DNA from: Arthrobacter castelli DSM 16402 | Lineage (GTDB): Bacteria; Actinomycetota; Actinomycetes; Actinomycetales; Micrococcaceae | NCBI RefSeq assembly: GCF_000430705.1 | Contig: NZ_AUMN01000004.1 | Coordinates: 1 to 64,000 of the forward strand | Direction of reading: 5' to 3' | DNA length: 64,000 nt | Part shown: in pieces, positions 1 to 8,149 of the stretch | Layout: each line of letters begins with the position of its first letter | Numbering within the stretch: position 1 is the first letter of the stretch | Position numbers and translations under genes: made by a program | The notes under the pieces: model-generated | Database searches by the model: none | Seen by the model: the letters and a program-made list of their open reading frames with translations, nothing else | Told to the model about the DNA's origin: nothing

Positions 1-1
1 C

Positions 2-82
2 TTCGCCAACTACAGGCTCAGATGCCTACTGGCCGCCGGCGGCCACCGCCCCTACCGGCGAAAAACCGCTAACCATGCCTAA
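2..82 (+). CDS. Transposase C-terminal end (partial, ISL3-like)
   Basis: This open frame runs in from the left edge and stops at TAA 80-82. The 26 visible residues contain NYRLRCLLAAGG followed by a basic tail, RPYRRK. A YRLR-LL-AGG stretch close to the C-terminus is a pattern I associate with ISL3-family transposases. The frame has about 80 percent GC at third positions, unlike the other two frames here. The catalytic residues are upstream of the window, so activity cannot be judged. Its position just inside the terminal repeat is as expected for this family. Confidence 0.55.
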   Translation, partial: FANYRLRCLLAAGGHRPYRRKTANHA

Positions 83-94
83 ATGCGAAGAGCC
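71..94 (-). repeat. Putative IS terminal inverted repeat (right)
   Basis: On the minus strand the segment starts GGCTCTTCGCATTTAGGCAT. It overlaps the last codons of the transposase frame. The outermost GGCTCTTC matches the consensus start of ISL3-family repeats as I remember it. The matching left repeat lies outside the window. Confidence 0.55.
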
Positions 95-298
95 GGATTA
101 CGGTGCGGTGTCTGAGAGGAATATTAGGTTGCATCTCGATAACAACCCGGTGAACAATCGCTAATCGAAACCTAGCCAAGGCAATTTTAGTCTAGGCTCT
201 TTTGATGTGAGACACGCCACGTACCGGTAGGGTGGGTGGCTGTCGGTCCAACGCGAAATAGCGTTGGGCTACTTCCACATCAATAAATAGGAGGCGGA
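95..298 (+). promoter_or_regulatory. Leader region of the first peptide ABC operon
   Basis: These 204 bases between the IS end and the first lipoprotein gene hold no convincing gene. A perfect 7-bp hairpin, CCAACGC-gaaata-GCGTTGG, lies at 248-267. A strong ribosome binding site, AGGAGG, sits at 290-295 just before the ATG at 299. No confident -35/-10 pair could be assigned. The segment is more AT-rich than the surrounding genes, which fits a promoter. The IS inserted immediately upstream may have replaced or altered the original promoter. Confidence 0.4.
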
Positions 299-2086
299 AT
301 GCGTTTCGGACGTACTTCCAAAGCAGTCGGGACCGCGGCTATCGCCGCTCTCGCACTGAGCGCCTGCGCCAGCACCGAAGGGGGCGGCGGAGGTGATTCC
401 ACCGAGGGGGGATCCCAGGCATCCGGGGGGAATACATCTGTGACGGTGGCAGAGGTGAACCAGTTCACTTCGTTCAACTCGAACAGCGCCACCGGCAACG
501 TTGACATCAACGGAACCATCGAATACCTCACCCAGTGGGATTTCAACTATCTCACCAACGATCTGGAGCTTAAGCGCCGCGAGGAGTTCGGCACTTACAA
601 GAAGCTCTCCGAGGATCCGCTGAAAATCAAGTACACCATCAACGAAGGCGTTGTGTGGTCTGATGGAACGCCGATCGACGCGGGGGATCTGATGCTGGCC
701 TGGGCTGTGCAGTCCGGGCACTTCGACGATGCGAAGACAAATGATGCCGGCGACGTGGTCTCCGGTACTAACTACTTCTCATACGCCGGAAGCACCAGTG
801 GACTCGGCTTGACCGATGTACCTGAAATCGGCGACGACGGCAGGTCAATCACGATGACCTACTCCAAGCCGTATGCTGACTGGGAGATCGCCTTTGGCGT
901 GGGTCTGCCGGCACATGTGGTGGCCAAGGGCGCCGGACTCAAGAACGAGCAGGCGCTGACGGATCTGCTCTTGAGTGCTCCTGAGGGGGATCCCGAGAAT
1001 CCCAAGAAGCGCCCCAAGCTGAAGAAGGTCGCCAATTTCTGGAACACGGGATTCGACACCACGACGTTCCCCTCGAATAAGGGGCTGACGTTATCCAGCG
1101 GTCCGTACATGGTCGAGAGCATGGTTCCCGACCGGTCCATGACTCTGGTGCGCAACCCCGAGTACGACTGGGGCCCGGAGCCAAAGATCGACGAAATCGT
1201 CATCCGGTACATCCCGGAGTCACCGTCCCAGGTGCAGGCGCTGCAGAATGGCGAGGTCGACATCATCGCCCCGCAAGCTTCCGGCGACATCAAGGCCTCG
1301 CTGGAGCAACTCAGCGGTTTCAAGATGCTGACCGGCCAGATGCTTTCCTTCGACCATATCGACCTCAAATACGGTGGCGTGTTCAAGGACGTGGATGTAC
1401 GCAAGGCATTTATGAACACGATTCCGCGCAACCAGATCGTCCAGTCGACCATCGCCCAGGTCATCCCGGATGCGAAACCACGTGATTCGCATGTCTTCGA
1501 TATGGGTACGCCGGGGTATAAGGCGTCCGTTAAGGTCAACGGTTCGGAGAACTGGCAGGAAGTCGATATCCAGAAGGCGAAAGAATTGCTGAACGGACGG
1601 ACTCCGAAGGTCAAGATCATGTACAACGCGGACAATCCGAACCGTGTTGACGCCTACACTCTGATTGCCGAGAGCGCAGAGAAGGCCGGCTTCAATGTTG
1701 TCGACGGCGGACTTCCGGGCAACAAGTGGGGCGCGGCCCTGACTGCCGGCGGCTGGGACGCCACCATCTTCGGCTGGATCAGCGATGGCGTCGGTGTAAC
1801 GGGTGTTCCGCAGCTGTATGGCTGTGGCTCCGCGTCCAACTTCACCGGTTTCTGTGATGAAAAGGCGCAGCAGGCCATGGACGAGCTCATCGTCACCACC
1901 GATCCACAGAAGCAGCAGGAACTGAAGATCACTGTCGATAAGCGGCTCTTCGAGACCGGCTATGGACTGCCGCTCTTCCAGTCGCCGGGCATCATCGCCT
2001 ATAACGACAAGCTCAAGGGGATCGAGTTCATGGGTAACCAGACCGGCGTCTGGTGGAACTTCTGGGAATGGGAAGTCGCGAAGTAA
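299..2086 (+). CDS. ABC transporter substrate-binding lipoprotein, peptide type (SBP family 5)
   Basis: This is a 595-residue extracytoplasmic binding protein for a peptide/oligopeptide importer. The N-terminus is a lipoprotein signal peptide: basic MRFGR, a hydrophobic stretch, then lipobox LSAC with the acylated cysteine at residue 23. A Gly/Ser-rich linker follows. The rest has family 5 (OppA/DppA) features, including a segment around residue 120 with WSDGTPIDAGDL and a C-terminal lobe ending in WWNFWEWEV. The ATG follows AGGAGG at good spacing. It heads an operon with two permeases. Oligopeptide or dipeptide is the likely ligand class, but it cannot be fixed from sequence. Confidence 0.9.
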   Translation: MRFGRTSKAVGTAAIAALALSACASTEGGGGGDSTEGGSQASGGNTSVTVAEVNQFTSFNSNSATGNVDINGTIEYLTQWDFNYLTNDLELKRREEFGTYKKLSEDPLKIKYTINEGVVWSDGTPIDAGDLMLAWAVQSGHFDDAKTNDAGDVVSGTNYFSYAGSTSGLGLTDVPEIGDDGRSITMTYSKPYADWEIAFGVGLPAHVVAKGAGLKNEQALTDLLLSAPEGDPENPKKRPKLKKVANFWNTGFDTTTFPSNKGLTLSSGPYMVESMVPDRSMTLVRNPEYDWGPEPKIDEIVIRYIPESPSQVQALQNGEVDIIAPQASGDIKASLEQLSGFKMLTGQMLSFDHIDLKYGGVFKDVDVRKAFMNTIPRNQIVQSTIAQVIPDAKPRDSHVFDMGTPGYKASVKVNGSENWQEVDIQKAKELLNGRTPKVKIMYNADNPNRVDAYTLIAESAEKAGFNVVDGGLPGNKWGAALTAGGWDATIFGWISDGVGVTGVPQLYGCGSASNFTGFCDEKAQQAMDELIVTTDPQKQQELKITVDKRLFETGYGLPLFQSPGIIAYNDKLKGIEFMGNQTGVWWNFWEWEVAK

Positions 2087-2127
2087 ATCAGCGACCACCA
2101 AACCCCTGACGTTCTTGCACTGAATAA

Positions 2128-2166
2128 CTGGAAGCGCCGGGGCCGCAAGGTCCCGGCGCTTTCCAG
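2128..2166 (+). terminator. Stem-loop between binding protein and permease genes
   Basis: CTGGAAGCGCCGGG (2128-2141) pairs with CCCGGCGCTTTCCAG (2152-2166) with one bulged base. It lies 42 bases after the binding-protein stop and about 120 bases before the permease start, with no T-run. This looks like an intercistronic stabilising or attenuating structure that lets the binding protein be made in excess, rather than a full terminator. Confidence 0.6.
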
Positions 2167-2289
2167 TGCCCAGCGCGGCCAATGAGTGATTGGGATCTCC
2201 CAAATTTTCACTGATGATGATCTGCATTACACTTTTTGCGACAACCCGGATTCTTCCCGGCAACCTTAAACATTGAGGTTTAAACAACT

Positions 2290-3831
2290 ATGGTGACCTA
2301 CATTGTTCGGCGGTTAGTCACTGCCGTACTTATTCTGTTGGCCGCTTCTTTCCTGGTGTATCTCCTGACAGCGGCGTCAGGGGACCCCTTGCAGCAGTAT
2401 CGCCAGAGCAGCCTGCCGAATAAAGAACAACTAATTCAACAACGTATCCAATTACTAAACTTGAATACTCCTGCTCCATTGAGGTACTTCGACTGGCTCG
2501 GCGGCGCTGCCGGGTGCTTGATCCCCTTTGCGGCCGAGTGCGACCTGGGAAAGAGTATTCAGGGTATCGAGGTAACAACCCTGCTGGCCCGGGCGATGGG
2601 CCAGACCATCCAATTGGTGACCGCCGCGACGATCCTCGCGATCATCATTGGAATCGCGCTCGGTATCATCACCGCGCTGCGCCAGTACAGCGGCCTGGAC
2701 TACGGTGTCACCTTCATGGCGTTCCTCTTCTTCTCGCTGCCGATCTTCTGGGTGGCCGTGCTGCTCAAGGAGTATGGAGCCATTGGATTCAACAATTTCC
2801 TGAACCAGCCCAATATCGGGCTCTCGGCCATGGGCATTATCGGGCTCGTGGCGGGTTTCATCTGTTATCTGGTGCCGAAATCAGGGGTGAAGCGAAAACT
2901 AATCGCGGCGGCCATAGGTTTCGTCGCCGCGGTGGCACTGTGCTGGTACCTCGACATCTCCGGCTGGTTCCTGACGCCAGGCTTCGGCGCGATCGGCGTG
3001 GCGCTGATGGGGGTGGCTGCGGCGTACCTTGTCACCGTACTCACGGCAGGCCTGCGCAATCGCAAGGCCTTATATTCAGCGCTGATTACCGTTGGCCTGG
3101 GGATGATCGCTTATTTCGCCATCCAGCCACTGCTTGACCTGGCCACGATCCTGATGATCATCATTCTGGGGGTTGGAGCAGTGCTGGTTGGTGTGGCCGT
3201 GGGGTACCTGATGGGCGGCTTCGACCGCCGGCAGAGCATGAATGCGGCCGGGCTGACAGCCTTCCTGATGGGATTCGTGATCCTGCTGGACCGCTACATG
3301 CAGGAATGGCCGGAGTACTTCAACAACTCCCGGATCGGCGGACGCCCCATCGCCACTATCGGCTCGTCGACGCCGAACCTTGAGGGTAATTTCTGGATCG
3401 CCGGACTGGACATATTCACCCACCTGCTGCTGCCCACGATTGCGCTGATGCTGATTTCGCTGGCCAGCTACAGCCGTTATTCACGGGCGTCCATGCTGGA
3501 GATCATGAACCAGGACTACATCCGCACCGCCCGGGCCAAAGGCCTGACCGAGCGGACCGTCGTGATGCGGCATGCATTCAGGAATGCGCTTATTCCTTTG
3601 GCCACTTTGGTGGCTTTCGATATCGGGGCGTTGATTGGCGGGGCAATTATCACGGAAGCTGTTTTTGCCTTCAGCGGCATGGGCCAATTGTTCGTGGATG
3701 CACTGAACGCAGTGGACCCTAATCCGGTGATGGGCGTATTCCTTATTACCGGGATTCTGGCCATGACCTTCAATCTGGTCGCCGACCTAATCTATTCCGT
3801 GTTGGATCCGCGCGTAAGGGTGAAAGCATGA
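2290..3831 (+). CDS. ABC transporter permease, DppB/OppB family, enlarged
   Basis: This is the first membrane subunit of the peptide importer. The N-terminus (MVTYIVRRL then a hydrophobic helix) and the C-terminal BPD_transp_1 region with the coupling motif around YIRTARAKGL are typical of DppB. At 513 residues it is much longer than the usual 310-340. The extra length lies in the middle, about residues 165-345, and consists of several additional hydrophobic helices (GIIGLVAGFICYLV, ILMIIILGVGAVLV and others). The stop overlaps the start of the next permease by 4 bases (ATGA), so the two are translationally coupled. Confidence 0.88.
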   Translation: MVTYIVRRLVTAVLILLAASFLVYLLTAASGDPLQQYRQSSLPNKEQLIQQRIQLLNLNTPAPLRYFDWLGGAAGCLIPFAAECDLGKSIQGIEVTTLLARAMGQTIQLVTAATILAIIIGIALGIITALRQYSGLDYGVTFMAFLFFSLPIFWVAVLLKEYGAIGFNNFLNQPNIGLSAMGIIGLVAGFICYLVPKSGVKRKLIAAAIGFVAAVALCWYLDISGWFLTPGFGAIGVALMGVAAAYLVTVLTAGLRNRKALYSALITVGLGMIAYFAIQPLLDLATILMIIILGVGAVLVGVAVGYLMGGFDRRQSMNAAGLTAFLMGFVILLDRYMQEWPEYFNNSRIGGRPIATIGSSTPNLEGNFWIAGLDIFTHLLLPTIALMLISLASYSRYSRASMLEIMNQDYIRTARAKGLTERTVVMRHAFRNALIPLATLVAFDIGALIGGAIITEAVFAFSGMGQLFVDALNAVDPNPVMGVFLITGILAMTFNLVADLIYSVLDPRVRVKA

Positions 3832-4868
3832 GCACATCTGCTGAAAACGAAAATCCGGATACCGCCACTCCTGAGGCCAGGGGGCTGAGCCAGGGACAAC
3901 TGGTCCGCAAGCGGTTCTTCGGCCATACCGCTGCTGTGATCAGCATGTTTGTGTTCGCCGGGATTGTCATTCTGGCGTTCACGTCCGTCGGCTACGCCGG
4001 AATCCCCGGTTGGTACCAATGGAACTACATCGAAACGCCCCCTATCCAGGGACGCGGTGAGCCGACCTGGGAACTGCCGTTTGACTTTGGCCAGCATCCG
4101 TTCGGCCAGGACAGCGTCGGCCGGGATATGTTCGCCATGACCATGCGCGGCGCCCAGCTCTCGCTGATTGTCATGTTCATCATCGGGGCCCTGGGCGGGA
4201 TCCTCGGCGTGATCATTGGCGGCGTGTCGGGCTACTTCCGCGGCTGGGTGGAAGCGGTGCTGATGCGTCTGACGGACACCGTCATCATCATCCCGCTGAT
4301 CATCCTGGCCGCCGTGTTGGGAACTATCAGCCAAACCATGACGGGACGGGGAACAATCGCCAACGCTATCTTCGGCGGAAGCGACGGCGTCGTCCTCCTC
4401 GGACTCTTCGTCGGCGTGATCATCTGGACGGGGCTGGCGCGTCTGGTCAGAGGTGAATTCCTCTCCCTTCGTGAACGGGAGTTTGTCGACGCCGCACGGA
4501 TTGCCGGTGCCTCCGACCGCAGGATCATCTTCAAGCACATCCTGCCCAACGCCGTCGGCGTCATCATCGTGAACACCACCCTGGTGATGGCTTCGGCGAT
4601 TCTGCTGGAGACAGCATTGTCATTCCTCGGGATGGGTGTTCAAGCGCCGGATGTGTCGCTGGGCAGCTTGATCAGTGATAACCAGCAGGCCTTCACCACT
4701 CGCCCGTGGCTGTTCTGGTGGCCGGGCCTGTTCATCATCGCGATCTGCCTGTCGATCAACTTCATCGGCGATGGCTTGCGGGACGCATTCGATCCACGGC
4801 AAAAGAAGTTCAGGGCCAAGAAGGCGAAGGACACCCGGGCCTCCTCCTCAGCCGAAGCGAAGGCCTGA
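3828..4868 (+). CDS. ABC transporter permease, DppC/OppC family
   Basis: This 346-residue second membrane subunit pairs with the upstream permease. A soluble N-terminus of about 40 residues precedes the first helix. The DppC motif FGQDSVGRDMF is present near residue 90, and the EAA-type coupling loop REREFVDAARIAGASDRRI lies near residue 220. The C-terminus is a lysine/alanine-rich cytoplasmic tail. The start overlaps the stop of the enlarged permease (ATGA). The next gene on this strand is the ATPase at 5584, but a minus-strand gene lies between. Confidence 0.9.
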   Translation: MSTSAENENPDTATPEARGLSQGQLVRKRFFGHTAAVISMFVFAGIVILAFTSVGYAGIPGWYQWNYIETPPIQGRGEPTWELPFDFGQHPFGQDSVGRDMFAMTMRGAQLSLIVMFIIGALGGILGVIIGGVSGYFRGWVEAVLMRLTDTVIIIPLIILAAVLGTISQTMTGRGTIANAIFGGSDGVVLLGLFVGVIIWTGLARLVRGEFLSLREREFVDAARIAGASDRRIIFKHILPNAVGVIIVNTTLVMASAILLETALSFLGMGVQAPDVSLGSLISDNQQAFTTRPWLFWWPGLFIIAICLSINFIGDGLRDAFDPRQKKFRAKKAKDTRASSSAEAKA

Positions 4869-4879
4869 CAATGGACGTT

Positions 4880-5515
4880 TCAGGCTACGGCGAAGGCAAG
4901 GAAACAGGCGGCCACCAGGGCGGCTGCGCAGCCGACGTGGAGCCAATGGACCGACTTGGTGACGTTGGCCGCTTCCGGGCTGTCAACGTCGAGCTTCCCC
5001 GCTTCGGCCAGTGCCGCCCATTGGGAACGGACGTGGTAGGCAGCCGCACCGGAGTCAGTGTTTTTCAAGTCTCCGGGGCGGATCGAATCGGCCGCGCCAT
5101 AGGTGGTGGCCGGCAGGCCGCGTACGTGTTCCGGTTTGCCCCGGTGCGTACCCCACACGCCGGGGGCCGGAGCGGCCCACGCGGTGAATTTTCCGCGCGT
5201 GGTGATCAACGTCAGCGCGAACTTGGTGTCCACGTGGATCAGCGCACTCCACGGCACCCGGACGCTGCGCAGCAGATTATGCAGGGTGACGCCGTCGTCG
5301 TCGATCTGCACAGAGGGATACCAGAAGACCCACCAGCCCAAGTAAGCCATCACCAGCAGCGGCCACGCGGTCAGCAGCCCGTCGACACCGTTGACTACTG
5401 CTGCAGCGATCAGGCCGACGGCGGCCAGGGCCCATGTGATTCCTGCGAACCACTTGGCGCTGCGGGGCCTGAGCGTGATGTCGCTGGCGTCAATGTTTGC
5501 CGAATTCATACACAT
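4880..5515 (-). CDS. PH-like domain membrane protein, unknown function
   Basis: This 211-residue protein has two N-terminal hydrophobic helices (roughly residues 25-65), then a segment with the look of a bacterial PH-like domain: IDDDGVTLHNLLRSVRVPWSALIHVD. A further hydrophobic helix lies at the C-terminus. No catalytic motif was seen. ATG at 5515 or at 5509 (MNSANIDAS) could be the start. The gene is antisense within the peptide importer operon, lying between the second permease and the ATPase. Its 3' end is only 11 bases from the permease stop. Its role is unknown. Confidence 0.7.
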   Translation of the reverse strand: MCMNSANIDASDITLRPRSAKWFAGITWALAAVGLIAAAVVNGVDGLLTAWPLLVMAYLGWWVFWYPSVQIDDDGVTLHNLLRSVRVPWSALIHVDTKFALTLITTRGKFTAWAAPAPGVWGTHRGKPEHVRGLPATTYGAADSIRPGDLKNTDSGAAAYHVRSQWAALAEAGKLDVDSPEAANVTKSVHWLHVGCAAALVAACFLAFAVA

Positions 5516-5583
5516 ATAGTTTCAGCATCCCGGATCAGTTCACCAATCACAGAGGTGACTGATGCGGTTGGAAGGAAAAAGTC

Positions 5584-7407
5584 ATGACTGATGGCATTGT
5601 CGAAATTCCCGAATCCGGGGATGATCGACGGGACGAGACTCCCGTCCTGGAAGTCACCGACCTGAGTGTCGACTACGGCGTCGAGAAGGAATGGATTCCG
5701 GCGGCGATCGACCTGAACTACAACGTCCGTTCCGGCGAGGTGCTGGCGATCGTCGGCGAGTCCGGCTCCGGCAAGAGCGCGAGTTCCATGGCCCTGCTCG
5801 GATTGCTGCCGGAGAACAGCAGGACGAGCGGCAGCGTGAAGCTGAACGGGCGGGAAATCCTCGGCCTGAGCGGCAGCAAGCTCAGGGAGATCCGCGGCAG
5901 TGACGTGGCGGTGATCTTCCAGGAGCCGATGACGGCGATGAACCCGGTGTACACGGTGGGGTACCAGATCATCGAGACCATCCGCCTGCATAACGCTATT
6001 TCGCCCCAGGAGGCGAAGGAACGGGCGTTGAAGATGCTTGACCTGGTGGAACTGCCCGATCCGGAAAAGGCCTTCCAGTCATATCCGCACCAGCTCTCCG
6101 GTGGCCAGCGGCAGCGCGCCATGATCGCCCAGTCATTGTCCTGCGACCCCAAGTTGCTGATCGCGGATGAGCCGACGACGGCGCTCGACGTCACGGTTCA
6201 GGCTGAAATCCTCGATCTGATGCGCAACCTGCGGAACAAGCTCGACAGCGCGATCGTGCTGATTACCCACGACATGGGCGTGGTGGCCGATCTGTCCGAC
6301 AAGATGGCCGTGATGCAGAAGGGCTTGATCGTGGAGTCCGGCACGGCGGACCAGATCTTCAACAATCCGCGGCACGAATACACCCAAAAACTGCTCTCCG
6401 CCGTCCCTCACTTGGGCCAGAGTGCAGAGGGCGACGAAATTGACGTGTCCGCCGCCCTGGCGGCTGCTGCCCACGCGGAACTGCAGGGTGTGGACCAGGA
6501 GGAAATGCGGCGCCGCGAGGAAGAAAACCAGCGTCGGCTGGAAGAGGCGCAGCAGGAGACGCAGCACGATGCAGAGAAGGCGGTCCTGGAACTCCGGGAC
6601 GTCGCCATCGAGTACCCAAAACAGGGACGCGTTCCCGCGTTCCGCGCTGTAGAGGGCGCGAACCTGTCCATTTACCCGGGCGAGGTCCTCGGCTTGGTGG
6701 GCGAGTCCGGCTCCGGCAAGACGACAATCGGCCGGGCCGCCGTCGGTCTGTTGCCCGTTGCCGACGGGTCGCTGAAGGTGACCGGCGAGGAGATTTCACA
6801 CGCCTCCCGAAAGCAGCTGTTCAGGCTGCGCCGCGGCGTCGGGATGGTGTTCCAGGACCCTTCGTCGTCGTTGAACCCACGACTTCCGCTGGGCGAAAGC
6901 ATCGGCGAGCCGATGTACCTGGCCAAGGTGGCCAAGGGGCCGGCATTGCAGAAAAAGATCGAAAACCTGCTGGACCAGGTCCAGCTGCCCCGCGACTACC
7001 GCAACCGGTTCCCGCACGAGTTGTCCGGTGGGCAGAAGCAGCGCGTCGGCATTGCGCGGGCGCTGTCATTGGAGCCGAAGCTGCTGGTGGCCGATGAGCC
7101 GACGTCGGCGCTGGACGTGTCCGTCCAGGCGACGGTGCTGGAACTGCTGCAGAACCTGCAGCAGGAGTTGGGCTTCGCCGCCCTGTTCGTCACCCACGAC
7201 CTTGCCGTCGTCGACCTGATGTCCCACCGGATCTGCGTGATGCGCCGGGGCAGAATCGTTGAGCAGGGCACCCGCGACCAGATTCTGCGGAACCCGCAGG
7301 ATCCGTACACCCAGCGGCTGCTCGCAGCGGTGCCGCTGCCGGATCCGGAGAAGCAGCAGGAGCGCCGCGAACTGCGGGCGCAGCTGCTGGCATCGGGAAT
7401 GGAGTGA
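5584..7407 (+). CDS. Double ABC ATPase of the peptide importer (DppD-DppF fusion)
   Basis: This 607-residue protein has two complete nucleotide-binding domains. The first has Walker A GESGSGKSA near residue 57, signature LSGGQRQR and Walker B LLIADEPTTALDV. The second has Walker A GESGSGKTT near residue 372, signature LSGGQKQR and Walker [15 protein letters not shown] charged, probably helical linker rich in E, R and Q separates them (about residues 300-335). Each half carries the oligopeptide-type C-terminal extension (P-x-P-YT-LL-AVP). It should energise the importer at 299-4868, although the PH-like antisense gene separates it from the permeases. Confidence 0.92.
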   Translation: MTDGIVEIPESGDDRRDETPVLEVTDLSVDYGVEKEWIPAAIDLNYNVRSGEVLAIVGESGSGKSASSMALLGLLPENSRTSGSVKLNGREILGLSGSKLREIRGSDVAVIFQEPMTAMNPVYTVGYQIIETIRLHNAISPQEAKERALKMLDLVELPDPEKAFQSYPHQLSGGQRQRAMIAQSLSCDPKLLIADEPTTALDVTVQAEILDLMRNLRNKLDSAIVLITHDMGVVADLSDKMAVMQKGLIVESGTADQIFNNPRHEYTQKLLSAVPHLGQSAEGDEIDVSAALAAAAHAELQGVDQEEMRRREEENQRRLEEAQQETQHDAEKAVLELRDVAIEYPKQGRVPAFRAVEGANLSIYPGEVLGLVGESGSGKTTIGRAAVGLLPVADGSLKVTGEEISHASRKQLFRLRRGVGMVFQDPSSSLNPRLPLGESIGEPMYLAKVAKGPALQKKIENLLDQVQLPRDYRNRFPHELSGGQKQRVGIARALSLEPKLLVADEPTSALDVSVQATVLELLQNLQQELGFAALFVTHDLAVVDLMSHRICVMRRGRIVEQGTRDQILRNPQDPYTQRLLAAVPLPDPEKQQERRELRAQLLASGME

Positions 7408-7463
7408 GCCGAGCAGCCTGAGGCGGAGTAGACGCACGGAACCGGCTGAGAGGAGCTGCGGCG

Positions 7464-8009
7464 ATGGTCCGCCCCATGAATATCGGCGCGCTGGAGACCG
7501 GAACGGGCAAGTCCTGGTCGGATTTCGAGCAGTACCTTGCCGGTATTGGTGCGGACCAGCTGTCCCACCAAGAGATCGCGCAACGGTTGAACGACGACGG
7601 CGTGGCCACAGGTTGGTGGGCACAGTCCGTCACGGTTGCCTATGAGCAGCAGATCGGTCGGCGCCAACCCGGGCAGGATTGTAATGGCGAGTACAGCGTC
7701 TCGGTCAGCAAGACCCTGCACGGCAGCAAAGATGATGCGCTGCGAATGTGGCTGGGCCTGGTCGAGGGAAACGAGTCCTTTTCGGGCATCGACATCAGCG
7801 CCGCCCCGGATGTGAACTCGACCGATAAATGGCGCTACTGGCGGTGCAGGCTCACAGATGGTTCCCGGGTGAATGTGAACATCCACCAGAAATCCGATGA
7901 GAAGGCCTCGCTGGGTATCCAGCACGAGCGGCTGGAATCAACGGACCAAGTGGAGCATTGGCGGGCGTTTTGGAAGGACCTCGTCAGCGGTTTGGGCCCG
8001 CAAATCTGA
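7464..8009 (+). CDS. DUF4287-like hypothetical protein
   Basis: This is a soluble protein of 181 residues. Residues 33-70 (QEIAQRLNDDGVATGWWAQSVTVAYEQ, paraphrased in part) resemble the short DUF4287 domain. The remaining 110 residues alternate charged and aromatic positions (KWRYWRCRL, VEHWRAFWKDL) and could form an SRPBCC-like hot-dog or helix-grip fold, but that is a guess. ATG at 7464 follows AGGAG by 8 bases. ATG at 7476 is an alternative start. It sits between the ABC operon and typA with no clear link to either. The function is unknown. Confidence 0.6.
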   Translation: MVRPMNIGALETGTGKSWSDFEQYLAGIGADQLSHQEIAQRLNDDGVATGWWAQSVTVAYEQQIGRRQPGQDCNGEYSVSVSKTLHGSKDDALRMWLGLVEGNESFSGIDISAAPDVNSTDKWRYWRCRLTDGSRVNVNIHQKSDEKASLGIQHERLESTDQVEHWRAFWKDLVSGLGPQI

Positions 8010-8149
8010 GCCGTTCGCCGCATCGAATCGGGGTGTTCGTCCCGCCTGCGACCACATTTCGTTAGGCTACTGACGCCTCTGGCCGCTAAAATGGATTGTC
8101 TGCCCTTTTTGAAGGGCGCATCCGTCATACTGAATTGAGTCTTTTTCGC

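Larger units (their letters stand above)
1..94 (+). mobile_element. Right end of a truncated ISL3-like insertion sequence
   Basis: The window opens inside an insertion sequence. Two things support this. An open frame ending at 82 encodes a transposase-like C-terminus. Directly after it, positions 71-94 read on the minus strand begin GGCTCTTCGCATTTAGG, and GGCTCTTC-type ends are characteristic of ISL3-family terminal inverted repeats. The element would end at base 94, and the next 8 bases, GGATTACG (95-102), would be the right copy of an 8-bp target duplication. The left half lies outside the window, so the family call and the duplication are inferences. Confidence 0.65.

Noticed and set aside
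1220-2287. A 355-codon minus-strand frame opposite the first binding-protein gene
   Set aside because: It is antisense to a clear lipoprotein gene and has no motif. It is a frame shadow of high-GC coding DNA.
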